Positions 12,101-23,600 of a stretch of 64,000 bases of DNA are shown here, in pieces; within the stretch, counting starts at the first letter, position 1; every line of letters begins with the position of its first letter. The position numbers and the translations under genes were made by a program. Origin of the DNA: Galeopsis tetrahit (taxonomy: Eukaryota > Streptophyta > Magnoliopsida > Lamiales > Lamiaceae); NCBI GenBank assembly GCA_963675135.1, contig OY776120.1:21480001-21544000 (forward strand), read 5' to 3'. The notes beneath the pieces were generated by a model. It worked only from the letters and a program-made list of their open reading frames with translations. It searched no databases and was not told the origin of the DNA.

Positions 12101-13047
12101 ATTGGAAGATAATACAACTTCTTGTGTGCCACTTTCTTCTTCGACGACTTCGATTGACCAGCGGGCCCCTTCCGACGTGGCTCTTTGTAACGAGGATGAC
12201 CACACATCTTACACATGTTCAGATTGTTATCTTCATCACCCCAATATAACATGCAACCGTTTACACAACAATCAATCTTCTCGACCGGCAATCCCATATT
12301 TTTCATCATTTGCTTGCTTTGATGATACGTTGTAGGCACCTTATTCTCAGGAGGGCAGATCTCACTGCATAATTGTGTCATTTGCTCATATGCCCTGTTA
12401 GAAAGCTTGTTCTCGGTCTTGATAGCCATAAGTCGGGCATTAAATGACAGTTCAGAGTGAGAATCACAACCCGGATACAAATCTTGATCGCATAATTTGA
12501 GCATTTCATAAAACCGAAATGCTTCATCCGTCGGCTGCTCTTCTACATTTGAAAAACCGGCTTCCATTATCATTGTTTGATACATATTGGGTTCTCCCTC
12601 CCCAAACTGTTCTTCCCCACCAAACTGTTCTTCCCCACCAAACTGTTGCTCCCCACCAAACTGTTGTTCCCCACCAAATTGTTGTTCATTACTCGTGCCG
12701 GCTTGATTACCATATATTTGTCTTTCATAGATACCAGCAGTGTAATAGTATAGAACTTGATCAAAGTTATAAGGCCAACGTCCTTCGCCGTGAAATGTCC
12801 AGTTATAATAATTAACAGTGAAACCATTCTTCAGAACATGTACCAAAACCTCATCAATCGACTATAATATTTTATTCTGACATTTTTTGGCATTACACGG
12901 ACACTTGATACAATCCCCATGCATGTAATGTGGGTGGAGCTTTGCAAATTCAACAAATGACACAAGTTCATTGTAAAATTCACTATTCACATTTCCTAAA
13001 ATGAACCTAGGAGTTTCATACATCCATCGACGATCCGGCAATTCCAT
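9138..13047 (-). pseudogene. CACTA transposase (TNPD/tnp2 family), multi-exon, two frameshifts
   Basis: This is the catalytic transposase expected to bind and cut the element ends. Exons on the minus strand in order: 13047-12862, an N-terminal Transpos_assoc-type domain with a CPC...C cysteine cluster; 12846-11368, the tnp2 core with a C-x2-C zinc-like patch (CVNGC, CKMC) and a long GGEQQFGGEEQFG repeat near the start; about 11307-10560, tnp2 C-terminus and DUF4218-like region; 10490-10145; about 10073-9975; and about 9900-9138, a DUF4216-like domain with a very acidic Glu/Asp tail. Splice-like junctions (for example GTAAAC after ...YPFER near 10560) support the exons. A missing base in a T7 run near 10758-10764 and an extra base near 10671-10680 shift the frame out and back, so the protein is probably defective unless these are read errors. 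Confidence 0.85.
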
Positions 13048-13753
13048 CTGTTAAACATTTAACATAAAATTCTTACAAACATATAAAAAAATGCACAACT
13101 AATTAAACTACACAACTAAACTACAAATATATAAAATGCACAACTAATTAAACTACACAACTAAACTACAAATATATAAAATGCACAACTAATTAAACTA
13201 TAACCATATAAAATGCACAACTAAACTACAAAATTTAACCAAGTAAAAAAGAAAAACGTACCGAAATTTGCTTGCTCTCATACAATTTCCACAATTTTTT
13301 TCGACTGAGTGAGAAAGGGGAAGAAAGTTTCTGTAAATATTACGCGCTACCGACGGATTTTGAAATTCCGTCGGTGCGTACATTTTGAATCTACCGACGG
13401 ATTATGAAATTCCGTCGGTAGGGTGCCGCCCAAAATTCCGTCGGTAGAGTACTTGGCCGACGGAAATTCCGTCGGTAGACTTTTCCGACGGAATATTTAT
13501 TTCCGTCGGTAATATTGGCGGGATAAAATAAAAATCGAAAAAAAAATAAAAAATACTTTGCTTTATACCAAAATCTAACGAAAAATTATGTATTGTGTAT
13601 AAATTAAAAACAATAACATAAATAAACAATCCATTGACAAACAAGCATCAACCGAAATAAATATGTCCAACGGAAAATTAAATAGTTTGACAGAAAAAAT
13701 AAATAGTTCGACAGAAAATTAAATAGTTTGACAGAAAAATAAATAGTTCAACA

Positions 13754-15223
13754 TCAAACATTATACTGATCAAAAAACTCATCATCACCACCACCAATGA
13801 AATCCAAGCCGTCGTCTGCCTCTGCATCTGGAGCATTGAAAGGGGGAACTGAACCAACCGGAGCATCGAAATGCGGAGGGGGAACTGGACCAACCGGAGC
13901 ATCGAAAGGCGGAGGGGGAACGCTCATCGCCTGTTCAAAGCATGTATTTATTTGTTCAGAAGACATCCCCAACGATCGACCCATAGTGTCAGTTAGCTGT
14001 CGGAAGTAGTGGTTCATCATGTGTACTACGTTCGGGTTCGAAACAACAGTGGAGGATACAGAGGCCTGCGATGCACGCTGGGACGAACTGGACGACGCAG
14101 CTCTCACTAAGCGGCTCATCCGGCCAAGGCCAAGGACCCGTCCTCGATCAGCCGGGGCAACGTCCAGGTAAATCCTGTTAAGATCAGGCGGAGCGCTGGG
14201 CCCGGCTTCAGGAGAAGCCTGTGTCGTCTCCTCTTCAATCCTCCGGTTCACATCCAACTACATAATTACAAAAAAATTAAATTAATACATAGTTCAATAC
14301 ATTTAATTAATTAAATATTAAAAAAACATCACAATTTAATTAAACTTACGTGAAGCTGGGTAGTGCGTCCATATGTGGACGTCTGCGAATCTGGATCAAA
14401 CGGATGAAGAACGTTCAACCGATCCACGTGTGTGGGTTCACGCCCAAGTTCCCGCTCCTATTTCGTACCAAATGAGCATATAAAAATTATTTTATATAAT
14501 ATAATTATATAAATAATTGAAGTAAATTTAGTGAACACTTACTAGAGCAATTGAGTGCTCATACGCGGATCGCCCCCCCCCCCCCCCCCCGATGCCTTGA
14601 CATCCTACCTCCCCCATCACTTATACGGTTGGCTCGAGCAGTTGCACACTTCCTCATGTACTCCGGGCTACTCCAATACGTGGTCAACGTGTTCCACACG
14701 TTGACTCCATTTTCGTCCTCCCCCAACGTCTGCACCACGCTACGTTTACGCCAAGCATTCCTCCAGGTGTACATTATCTCATTATACCTAGACTGACATG
14801 AAGATAGCCAGTGACGGTGGATATCGTTGTCCGAAAAAAACTCCCTATGCCAATAAGCATGTTTCTGCACATATTCGATCAGCATATTTATCAAATAATA
14901 TATATAATAAATTATTTATTAATATTTAATTGAATGCACTCAAATACCTGGAATTCCTCCCAGTATTCATCCTTTTTCGTCTGCGGCACCTTCAGCCAAG
15001 AGTAGGCATTCGCAACAATCTTGCACTTAGTAATGAAATCAATCCATATTTTCAGTCTGTGTTCTCGGGCCCGCGTGGGATGTCCACGAGCTGCCGACGA
15101 CTGAGATGACGGCGGCGAATGCTGTGGAACGGATGCCGACGACGTCAACGTAGCAGGCTCAACAGGCCTAAGTGAGCCTCTCCTACGTCGAGATCCTGAG
15201 GCCCCACTAGCATCTTGACTCAT
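13754..15223 (-). CDS. CACTA accessory transposase (Transposase_24/TNPA-like), multi-exon
   Basis: Minus-strand exons at 15223-about 14940, 14894-14559, about 14458-14347 and 14257-13754 encode a Ser-rich N-terminus, a Trp-rich block (YCK-like helix, YWSSPEYMRK, NR), the motif GREPTHVD, and the block GRVLGLGRMS followed by a Ser/Arg tail and PPPPFDAPVG repeats. This order is that of the plant Ptta/En/Spm Transposase_24 family, thought to bind subterminal repeats. A C18 homopolymer at about 14573-14590 falls in the GGG-coding part of exon 2 and makes the local frame uncertain. It starts upstream of and reads in the same direction as the tnp2 gene. Confidence 0.72.
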
Positions 15224-16240
15224 CTATTTTAATAAATAAAATTTAAAAGTATAATAAATTAATCAATAATTAATATAGTAATGAAATCAATAATTTTCTA
15301 TTTTAATTAATAACATTTTAGTAATTTAAGTCAATAATTTCCTAATTTAATCAATAACAAAATCACGTTACTAATGAAATCAATAATTTACCAAACTAAT
15401 TAATAATGACTTAATTTAAACAATAACAATAATTACTATATTTACAACACCTCTACTTATAAGAATAATTACTAATTTAATCAACAATAATAACCTAGTT
15501 TAATTATAAGAATAATTACTAATTTAATCAACAATAATAACCTAGTTTAATTATCAAAACGAACTAACAAAACTACATTATATATTTGAACTAACATACA
15601 TTAATTAATTACAATTAACCAATAAAAAACATATAATCCACGTACTAACATATATTTGAATGAATTATACATATATATTCATCAACTACGTACATGAAAT
15701 TTTATAATAATTAACATGCAATTTATAACCTCTACTAATAAGAATAATTACTAATTTAATCAACAATAATAACCTAGTTTAATTATAAGAATAATTACTA
15801 ATTTAATCAACAATAATAATTAACCTAGTTTAATTATCAAAACGAACTAACAAAACTACATTATATATTTGAACTAACATACATTAATTAATTACAATTA
15901 ACCAATAAAAAACATATAATCCACGTAGTAACATATATTTGAATGAATTATACATATATATTCATCAACTACGTACATGAAATTTTATAATAATTAACAT
16001 GCAATTTATAATACAATAACTTAATTAAAATTAATTAAGAATTTACAAAACGTACCGTTTAAATTGAAGAAAATTGGAGTAGATAATCGTAATGCCCTTT
16101 GTCGATCAATCCACGCACCACGCACAAGAAAATCCAATCCACGAGGACAGAACAGGAGACGAACAGGGAGAGGGGGACGAAAGCCAAAAAAAATTTTCCC
16201 TTATGGGGAAGAACTGCCTCTCCTTCGGCAGTTCTTATAA
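15224..16240. repeat. Upstream region of the CACTA genes with an internal direct repeat
   Basis: AT-rich and non-coding. A block of roughly 290 bp beginning near 15470 (AATAATTACTAATTTAATCAACAATAAT...) is repeated from about 15745 with few changes, including the shared motifs ACATTATATATTTGAACTAA and CATCAACTACGTACATG. It probably contains the promoter of the minus-strand gene at 13754-15223, but no specific site can be defended. Confidence 0.55.
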
Positions 16241-17089
16241 AAAAAAAATGTGGCTACCGACGGATATTTCCGTCGGTAGCACGCGAATATTAATTAGTCA
16301 GTCAAAGCGGTTCGGCTACCGACAGATATTTCCGTCGGTAGCACGCGAATATTAATGTGTCAGTCACAGCGGGTCGGCTACCGACGGATATTTTCCGTCG
16401 GCAGTCGAAATTTGAACAACCGACGGAAAAAATCCGTTGGCAAGCAAGGCTAAACGACACCGTTTGGCCGCGGAACTGAATTCCGTCGGGAAGTCCGTCG
16501 GACGGTCCCGACGGATCTTGGATTCCGTCGGGAGTCAGTCGATTCGAGAATTCCGTTGGCGATCCGTCGGGCCGGCCGACAGAATGGATTCCGTCGGTAG
16601 CCTTCCGTCGGCAAACTCCGCGTTTTTTGTAGTGGTTGAGAAATATAATACCGAAATTTCAATATATTGAGTTTTTCGTATCAAAAAAATATTTAAATTT
16701 TTGGTTCGTTACAATAACGGTATGAAAAATGATCATACCGCGGTATTCCGGTATACCAAAAAAATTTAAGTATTCGATATGAAACGGTAAACCAATATAC
16801 CAAAATACCGAAACATTAATAAATTAATAATTTTATAAAATAACTTGAAACTTTAAAACTTAAATGATTAATTTAGGTATGAATTGGTATATGGGTATTT
16901 TGCTATGAAATGATGATTCAATATTTTCGGTATGAATCGTTATACCGTATCGAAAATTTAATATACCGAAATTACAGTACGATATCGGTATAATTTTTTT
17001 CATATCAAAATTTTTTATATGAATTTTTTCAATATCAAAATTTTCGGTGTAGTATTGATATAGTCGGTATAACCAGCCCTACAATTAAT

Positions 17090-17546
17090 ACAGTAATCAT
17101 AAGAGAATAAATTTTTTTTTTGAGCATGAAAGGTAAATATTATTGCTAAAAAAAAAACGTCTATCCCAGGTAGGACAGCGCAACCCGTACAATTCCCTCA
17201 TCCCTCCTATCTCCCACCCATTGAGTGGTAAACCCAGTGGGATAAACCCACTACAAGGAAAACCGTGAATCGTCATGTGGGCAGGAACTCCTCCCTTGAA
17301 AATCCAAAGTCATCATTCACGCAATTTACAATCATCAAAATCTGGATTTAACCACTACCAGTTCCCTCCTATTAAAACGTATCAAATTATGCCTATTACA
17401 TACAAAAAGAAATAATCCAGCCATCTTCTTGTCATGCTTCCCCCTTGCTTCACACCCTTAGTGCCCCCTCCATGCCATCTTGCATGCATCCATGCAACCT
17501 GCCAAATCATAATAAAAAACAGCAGCACACATCCATACAATATACC
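17090..17546. other. Unassigned segment, possibly a short retroelement tail
   Basis: No gene is recognised. The part at 17160-17290 is less AT-rich than its surroundings and contains TGGTAAACCCAGTGGGATAA-like text that could be degenerate tRNA-like or coding sequence on the minus strand. It does not extend to an identifiable domain. Confidence 0.3.
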
Positions 17547-20072
17547 TTTTTTTTTTGGAAGGAAAAACGTGATTTCATTAAGAAAGCCGAGCACCAGAGG
17601 TACTCAAAAGGAGAGTGTCAAAATACATGCTAAGAAGCAAAAATAAAAGGCACCATTCCTAAGCTATATTTTGATCTTCAATCGAAGTGTTAGGCACATA
17701 CAGCCCTTGGGTTGGCGCACCAGTCCTGGAATGTGTTTGCTGTCGGGCATTCTTTCTGTAGGTTGAAGATACTCCAAGCTTTGGCTCTGATTTCGTCGAA
17801 CGTCTTCTCCGGCTTCGGTTCCTCATTCGAAAATATTTTCTTATTCCGAGCGCTCCAAATATACCACACCGTCATACTCCAAAAATGCACTCCAAGATGA
17901 ATCCCTTACGTCTAGCTGCAAGTATGCCACAAAATTGATGGAAGTGGGCTGCGGGTCTAGGCTGAAACGGCATGTTGCAATTGAGCCAGCGCTTAAGTAA
18001 CCTCCATATGGTGCAGGAAAATCGGCAGTCGAAGAACAAATGTTGATGAGTCTCCTCGGCTGCTTCACAGAGTGCACAAGAGATGTCATCACCGCTTCTT
18101 AAAATATTTTTCCTCCGTAGCTCATTTCGAGTGGCAATCCGTCCCCGAATCACTTTCCAAGCTAGGCCTGAAAACTTGGGAGGGGTCGCCTTATTCCACA
18201 GCGTTCTAAAGGCAGCTAATGCGTCTTCTTGGAGGGGTTGTGTTCGTGCCGAGAGGCCTTGGCCCCCGTAAGCTGACTTAGCGCTGTAGATGCCATCTCT
18301 AGTAAGGTTCCACCTCCCAAGGGCGGACCTATGTTATGGCTGGGACGGGCTACAGCCCGCCCAACCATCTAGATTTCTCTTTTTATTTTATTTTATTATA
18401 TGTATATTTAATAATAAAATAAAAAATTGATCATTTAATAATTTGTTACTTAAAAATAGGAAGAAAGTAGACTTATATTTATCCAGTGCATCCACTACAC
18501 ATTAAATCAAATAACAAATTTAAAATAATCTTTTAAATTTTATACACGTTTAGTTTATTGAGATCCATAAATTATAAGATAAAAATATTAAATTCTTTAA
18601 ACTAATTAAATTAAAAGGTACAATAGGGTATATCTGTTTTGAGAATTTTGACATAAAATTAAATTAATCATAATTTACTTAAATTCCAAAATCAATATAT
18701 ACTGTTACAAATATTAAAATTTAAAATTCACTCGATTTTATAGGTATCTATATATGGTTGATAAACATTTATAGAGTTAACTTTTATATAATTATAAGTA
18801 TTTATATAATATGTTTTTAAAATATGGATTCTAGAATTTTAAAGTAAAATTGGTGTTAAATTTTAAATTCTTAAATTCGAAAACAAACATAATCTTAAGG
18901 TTTTAGTAGAAGTGTAAGCATTTTTTTTTTAGCCTAGCCCACCCTATTTTATAATTCTGGTTCTGCCCTTGCCACCTCCATGTATCTGTGGTTGCAGGTT
19001 GTAGATTAGTATTCCCAAGTGCAATGAGAAGTTCTGTAGCCATTGTTTCCTCTCGGGCGAAGAGAGGTCTTCTCCATGAAATACTCCAGTTCCAGTTGTT
19101 GTCTACCCATTCGCCGGCCTCGCTGATCTTAGCTTCTTTGTTGGAGCAGATCATAAAGAGTCTAGGAAATCTGACCTTCAAGCTTTGCTCGTCCACCCAG
19201 CGATCGTGCCATAGGAATGTGTTTCTGCCGTCGCCCAAAGTTTTGGAAAGGTTTTGATTGAACCAGGGGCTGGAGTTGCTGTCGAAAAAGAGATTGTGTA
19301 TCGTATTCCACCAGCCCGTTGCCTTGTTCCTGTTCGTCAAAGAAGGAGCTTTTATGAATCCATGTGGTACTCCGTTTATGAGAATCGAGAACATGGGCGT
19401 GGTTACACATTGCATTATCCATCCAATGAATTTTCTCGGAAATTTCAGCCCATTTAAAACCCCTTCCAAGAACTCCCATGCCACGGAGTCATAAGCCTTT
19501 CGAATATCCACTTTAGCAAACATCCGAGGCGACACACTAGCCCTACCATACTTGTGCACCAACTCTTGAGCAAGGTGGATGTTTTCCACAATCGAGCGAC
19601 CCTTCACAAAAGCTCCTTGCGTTTCGTTTACGACCTCCTTTGCTGCTGTACTAATTCGTGTAGCCAGAATTTTCGCAATTGTTTTGTAAAAAACATTGCA
19701 GCACGCTATAGGTCTAAAGTCCTCAACTCTTGGATCGTGTTTAGTCTTCGGGATCACCGTTAAAAACGTGCAGTTCGCTTGCTTTAATAACATTCCAGAT
19801 TGAAAGAACTCTTTCACAGCTGCATAAACATCCTCCTTAACCTCATTCCAGCTTGCTTTGAAAAAAGTACAAGTGTAGCCATCCGGACCCGGGGCTTTAT
19901 CCTCTCCTATACTCCACATAGCTTCTTTAATCTCCTCATTAGTGACCTCTCGACACAGCCATGTACCCATTTCTTCATTGATGCACCTGCCATCATACAC
20001 ACCTCCTCGTCTATTCTTTCCACCTCCACAGTAGTACCCAAAAGCCCCTCATAATAGGCAACCAATAATTTA
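17547..20072 (-). pseudogene. Decayed L1-type LINE (ORF2 remnant), minus strand
   Basis: This is a 5'-truncated copy of the same LINE family as 20605-24493. From 20072 down it encodes the start of the reverse transcriptase (APGPDG, FRPIACCNVFYK, QGAFVKGRS, KVDIRKAYDSV), then jumps in frame from ILINGVPHGF to a segment matching residue about 906 of the intact copy. That removes roughly 270 residues including the YADD catalytic box. The zinc-knuckle zf-RVT tail follows at 18300-17690 (CALC...HQHLFFDC), with a frameshift near 17880 and a hAT-type insertion at 18318-18971. The 3' end is a poly(A) tail (T-run at 17547-17556). Another frameshift lies near 20000. Confidence 0.9.
18318..18971. mobile_element. 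hAT-type non-autonomous element in the LINE
   Basis: The ends CAAGGGCGGA and TTCTGCCCTTG are inverted, and the flanks are an exact 8-bp duplication CCACCTCC (18310-18317, 18972-18979), the hAT signature. Joining the LINE flanks restores the reading TWRW-LTRDGIYSA seen in the intact LINE, confirming the insertion site. It is 654 bp and non-coding. The same family occurs at 56318-57233. Confidence 0.9.
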
Positions 20073-20439
20073 ATGATCGTAGCCAGCCAACTTATGCATG
20101 TGTTGCCAGCCAATGACATACATCAAGCTAGTCCCCACTCGGCCACCATATTATTACACGCACTTGTAGTTCTCCCTCCTACCGTGACAACCGAAAATAT
20201 TTAACAAATTAATATACTTTTATTATAATCGGTAGAGTTTTGAGGGGTAATTTTATAAATTTTTATATATAAAGTAAATAAATGAGTTGACTTGTGTGTA
20301 TATATATGGGCCCAAAAGTAATACTCTAACATTTTATGTAAAATTGTGAATATTGTAAGAGTATAGTTATAAGAAGTTTTTCAATTTAAAGATGTGAAAG
20401 TTATTTGTGAAACATTATCAAAAGAAAAGTGTTAATTAA
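20073..20439. other. Spacer upstream of BBE remnant
   Basis: AT-rich, with no gene recognised. It probably includes upstream sequence of the broken BBE-like copy, but homology to 25000-25250 is not convincing by eye. Confidence 0.35.
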
Positions 20440-20604
20440 CAGAACGGTAAAATATGTGTCATGATGATTGAGAGTTGAGACAATTAGTCCTCCATCTCCT
20501 CATCCAAGGTTTTGCTTTAATCTACTATTGGAATTTGACTTGAGTGATAGGAGAATTTGCCATAATACATGTGAGCTAATTAAATAAAAGATTAGTTATC
20601 GAGA

Positions 20605-23600
20605 GCGGCCTCGGTCCCAGGTGCATACAACTTGTTTTATGCGATTACTCAGTTACAATACACGGGGTCTTGGTAGTGGAGTTAAACGAAATAATGTTAG
20701 AGAGCTGATCACAAGAAACAGAATTGAAGTTTGCTTTCTACAAGAAACAAAATTGGAGGCCATTGATGATTCTTTGAGCAGAGGATTATGGGGTACCAAG
20801 AAGTGTGGTTTTGTATCTCGCCCCTCCAATGGGCGCTCAGGTGGTATCGCCACGCTGTGGGACGACGAATACCTCCAGTGCGTTAGTGCCTGGCACACAA
20901 ATGGTCTTCTAGCCGTTAACGCCATCCGAAAGATAGACTCAGCGGACATCTGCTTAATAAACATCTATGCTCCATGTCATACTCGAGAAAAGAGAGTCCT
21001 TTGGGACACACTTAGCCTTGTAATCCAACAAAACAGGGGTAAGCAAATCTGTTTGGCAGGGGACTTCAATGCGGTTAGACAATCGAACGAGAGAGTAGGG
21101 CGAACAGGTTGCAACAACAGAAGGGAGATGGAAGATTTCGAACACTTTATCACAGCCAACAATCTCTTCGAAATCCCTCTTTTTGGACGTAGCTTCACAT
21201 GGTACCGTGTCGACGGAACATGTAAGAGTAAACTTGACAGAGTTTTTCTCAATGAAGATTGGATCCTCGCTGACCCCCCATCACGCCTCCAAGGACTGCC
21301 GAGATCCATCTCAGATCACTGCCCCCTAGTACTGGAAGATCATCCCTTAAATTGGGGCCCGAAACCCTTTCGCTTCTTCAATGCTTGGCTAAATCACCCC
21401 TCCTTTAAAGAAGATATGAAAGAATTCTGGGGAAATTTACAGATTGAAGGTAGATACAGTTTCATTATCAAGGAAAAATTTAAAGCGGCCAAAGCTTTCT
21501 TCCGGGACTGGAACAAAAGGAAATATGGAGACCTGGAACACCAGATTGAAGAAAATCAACAAAAACTTTTGGAACTTGACCTCACAGATGATGCGATGGG
21601 TTTGGATGAAGAAGAAATTGAGCAAAGGAGAAAGGTCATGAACGACATATACTCAGGATGTGAGATAAGGCATAAGATGTTAAGTCAAAAGGCAAAAAAT
21701 CAATGGATCAAGGAGGGCGACGCAAATACAAAATTTTTCCACAAATGCATCAATGCTCGGCGCAAAGCCAACGACCTCTCAAACCTGAGTTTCGACGGAG
21801 CATGGCTATCTACTCCATCGGAAATAAAATCGGCCATTGAAGTGCACTTCAAGCAACATTTCCAAGCCTCATCGTCGCCACGGCCTATCATTCCACAAGG
21901 CTTTGCTCTTCACACCATCAAAGCAGTAGATAATCTCTTCCTCACAGGACCTTTCACAGACACAGAAATCAAGGAGGCAATCTGGAGCTGTGAGTCTTCG
22001 AAATCGCCAGGACCCGATGGATTCTCCTTAGCCTTCATCAAGGCTAACTGGGAGATACTAAAAGAAGACTTTCAAAATCTCTTCAATGAATTTCACTCAA
22101 ATGGGAAATTCGTCAAAGGATTTAATCCATCCTTTATCGCATTGATCCCAAAGAAGCAGAGCCCCACAACCATTGGCGATTTTAGGCCGATTTCTATGAT
22201 CAACAGTTACTACAAAGTCATCGCTAAAGTCTTGGCCAGAAGATTATCCAAAGTTATCGGCTCAGTGATCTCAGAATCCCAAACAGGTTTCATTCAGGGG
22301 AGACAGATATTAGACGGAGTGCTTGCCCTCAATGAAATTATAGACGAGGCAAAAAAAAAGAAGGAGGAGAGGCTGCTATTTAAAATCGACTTCGCCAAGG
22401 CCTTTGACTCGGTCGACTGGAATTTCTTAGACGATATGATGCGATGTATGGGATTTGCACCACTGTGGTGCAAATGGATCCGAGAGTGCGTCACTTCGGC
22501 TTCTGCTTCCGTACTCGTAAACGGCAGCCCTTCTAAGGAGTTCAAATTGGAACGGGGCTTAAGGCAAGGGGATCCCCTCTCACCACTATTGTTTATTATC
22601 GCTGCTGAGGGTCTTAGCGTGTTAATTAACAGAGCCATTTCTGCTGGCCTATATGATACGACAGTAGTTGGAAGAAAGCGTATTCCCATCTCACACCTAC
22701 AATACGCGGATGATACGATTTTGGTGGGTGAAGCAACCACGAAAAACATTTGGGCACTCAAATGCTTATTAGTGAACTTCGAACAACTCTCCGGTTTGAA
22801 AATCAATTTTTCCAAATGTAGTCTACTTGGAATCAATGTGGATGTAGAAGTAGTGCAAGAGGCAGCAACCTTCCTCGGATGTCGGGTCGGAGAACTTCCA
22901 ATGAACTTCCTTGGTATTCAGGTGGGAATCAACCACAGCAAGTCAGAAGCCTGGAAAGAGGTGGTACAGAAGATTAAAAACAGAATTAATTCTTGGGAGG
23001 ATAGGCAGATTTCCTTCGGCGGTAGAATTACCCTTCTCAATGCGGTTCTCGTCTCGTTGCCCATTTATTATCTATCCTTTTATCGAATTCCAAAGAAAAC
23101 CTTGAGTGAGATAGTCAAATTGCAACGAAATTTTTTATGGGGAGGGGGTGTGAGCTCTACAAAAATTCCATGGGTCTCATGGAATGATGTTTGTAGACCT
23201 AAGTCAGTCGGGGGACTTGGCGCTCGTAACCTTGATTTATTTAACAAATCTCTTCTTGGCAGGTGGGCATGGAGAATTCGGACGGAACCAAACGCACTAT
23301 GGGTAAAAATCTTGGACTCTAAATATGATCTTTGCTCAACAGGGACATTTTCAGTATCGGCGAACAGGAACCACGCCTCGAGCTGGTGGAATTCGATCCG
23401 GGACTTGTTCTTCGCTGATACGTCCAGCCCCTGGTTTACTCAGAACACACAAAAAATTCTAGGTGATGGCAGTAGTACGCTCCTATGGCACGAGCGCTGG
23501 TCGGACGAACCCACTTTGAAAGAACGGTTCCCCAGGCTCTTCACAGTCTGCTCAAACACCGAAGCAAGGGTCAGTGACTCAGGCGAATGGGTGGACAACA

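Larger units (their letters stand above)
8043..16634 (-). mobile_element. Complete CACTA (En/Spm) transposon, TACCGACGGAA family
   Basis: The termini are CACTACAAAAAACGC (8043) and GCGTTTTTTGTAGTG (ends 16634), flanked by the 3-bp target duplication GTT (8040-8042, 16635-16637). Subterminal ACCGACGGAA repeats fill 8060-8520 and 16250-16625, with further copies at 13345-13520 between the two genes. The 8592-bp body carries on the minus strand a tnp2-type transposase gene and an upstream second gene of the Transposase_24 type, so it has the full autonomous gene set. Two frameshifts in the transposase argue that this copy is no longer autonomous. Confidence 0.95.
8035..17081. mobile_element. hAT-type GGTATACCG MITE, split by CACTA element
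   Basis: The left end TAGGGGTT (8035-8042) continues at 16638 (GAGAAATATAATACCG) and runs through CGGTATACCG-type repeats to ...TATAACCAGCCCTA at 17081. The 8-bp duplications CAATTAAT at 8027-8034 and 17082-17089 are identical, as expected for hAT. Without the CACTA insertion the MITE is about 450 bp and non-coding. The inverted ends match only partly (TAGGG, then ATACCG farther in). Confidence 0.75.

Noticed and set aside
11763..12335. Plus-strand frames inside the CACTA transposase
   Set aside because: They are antisense shadows of the tnp2 exons on the minus strand.
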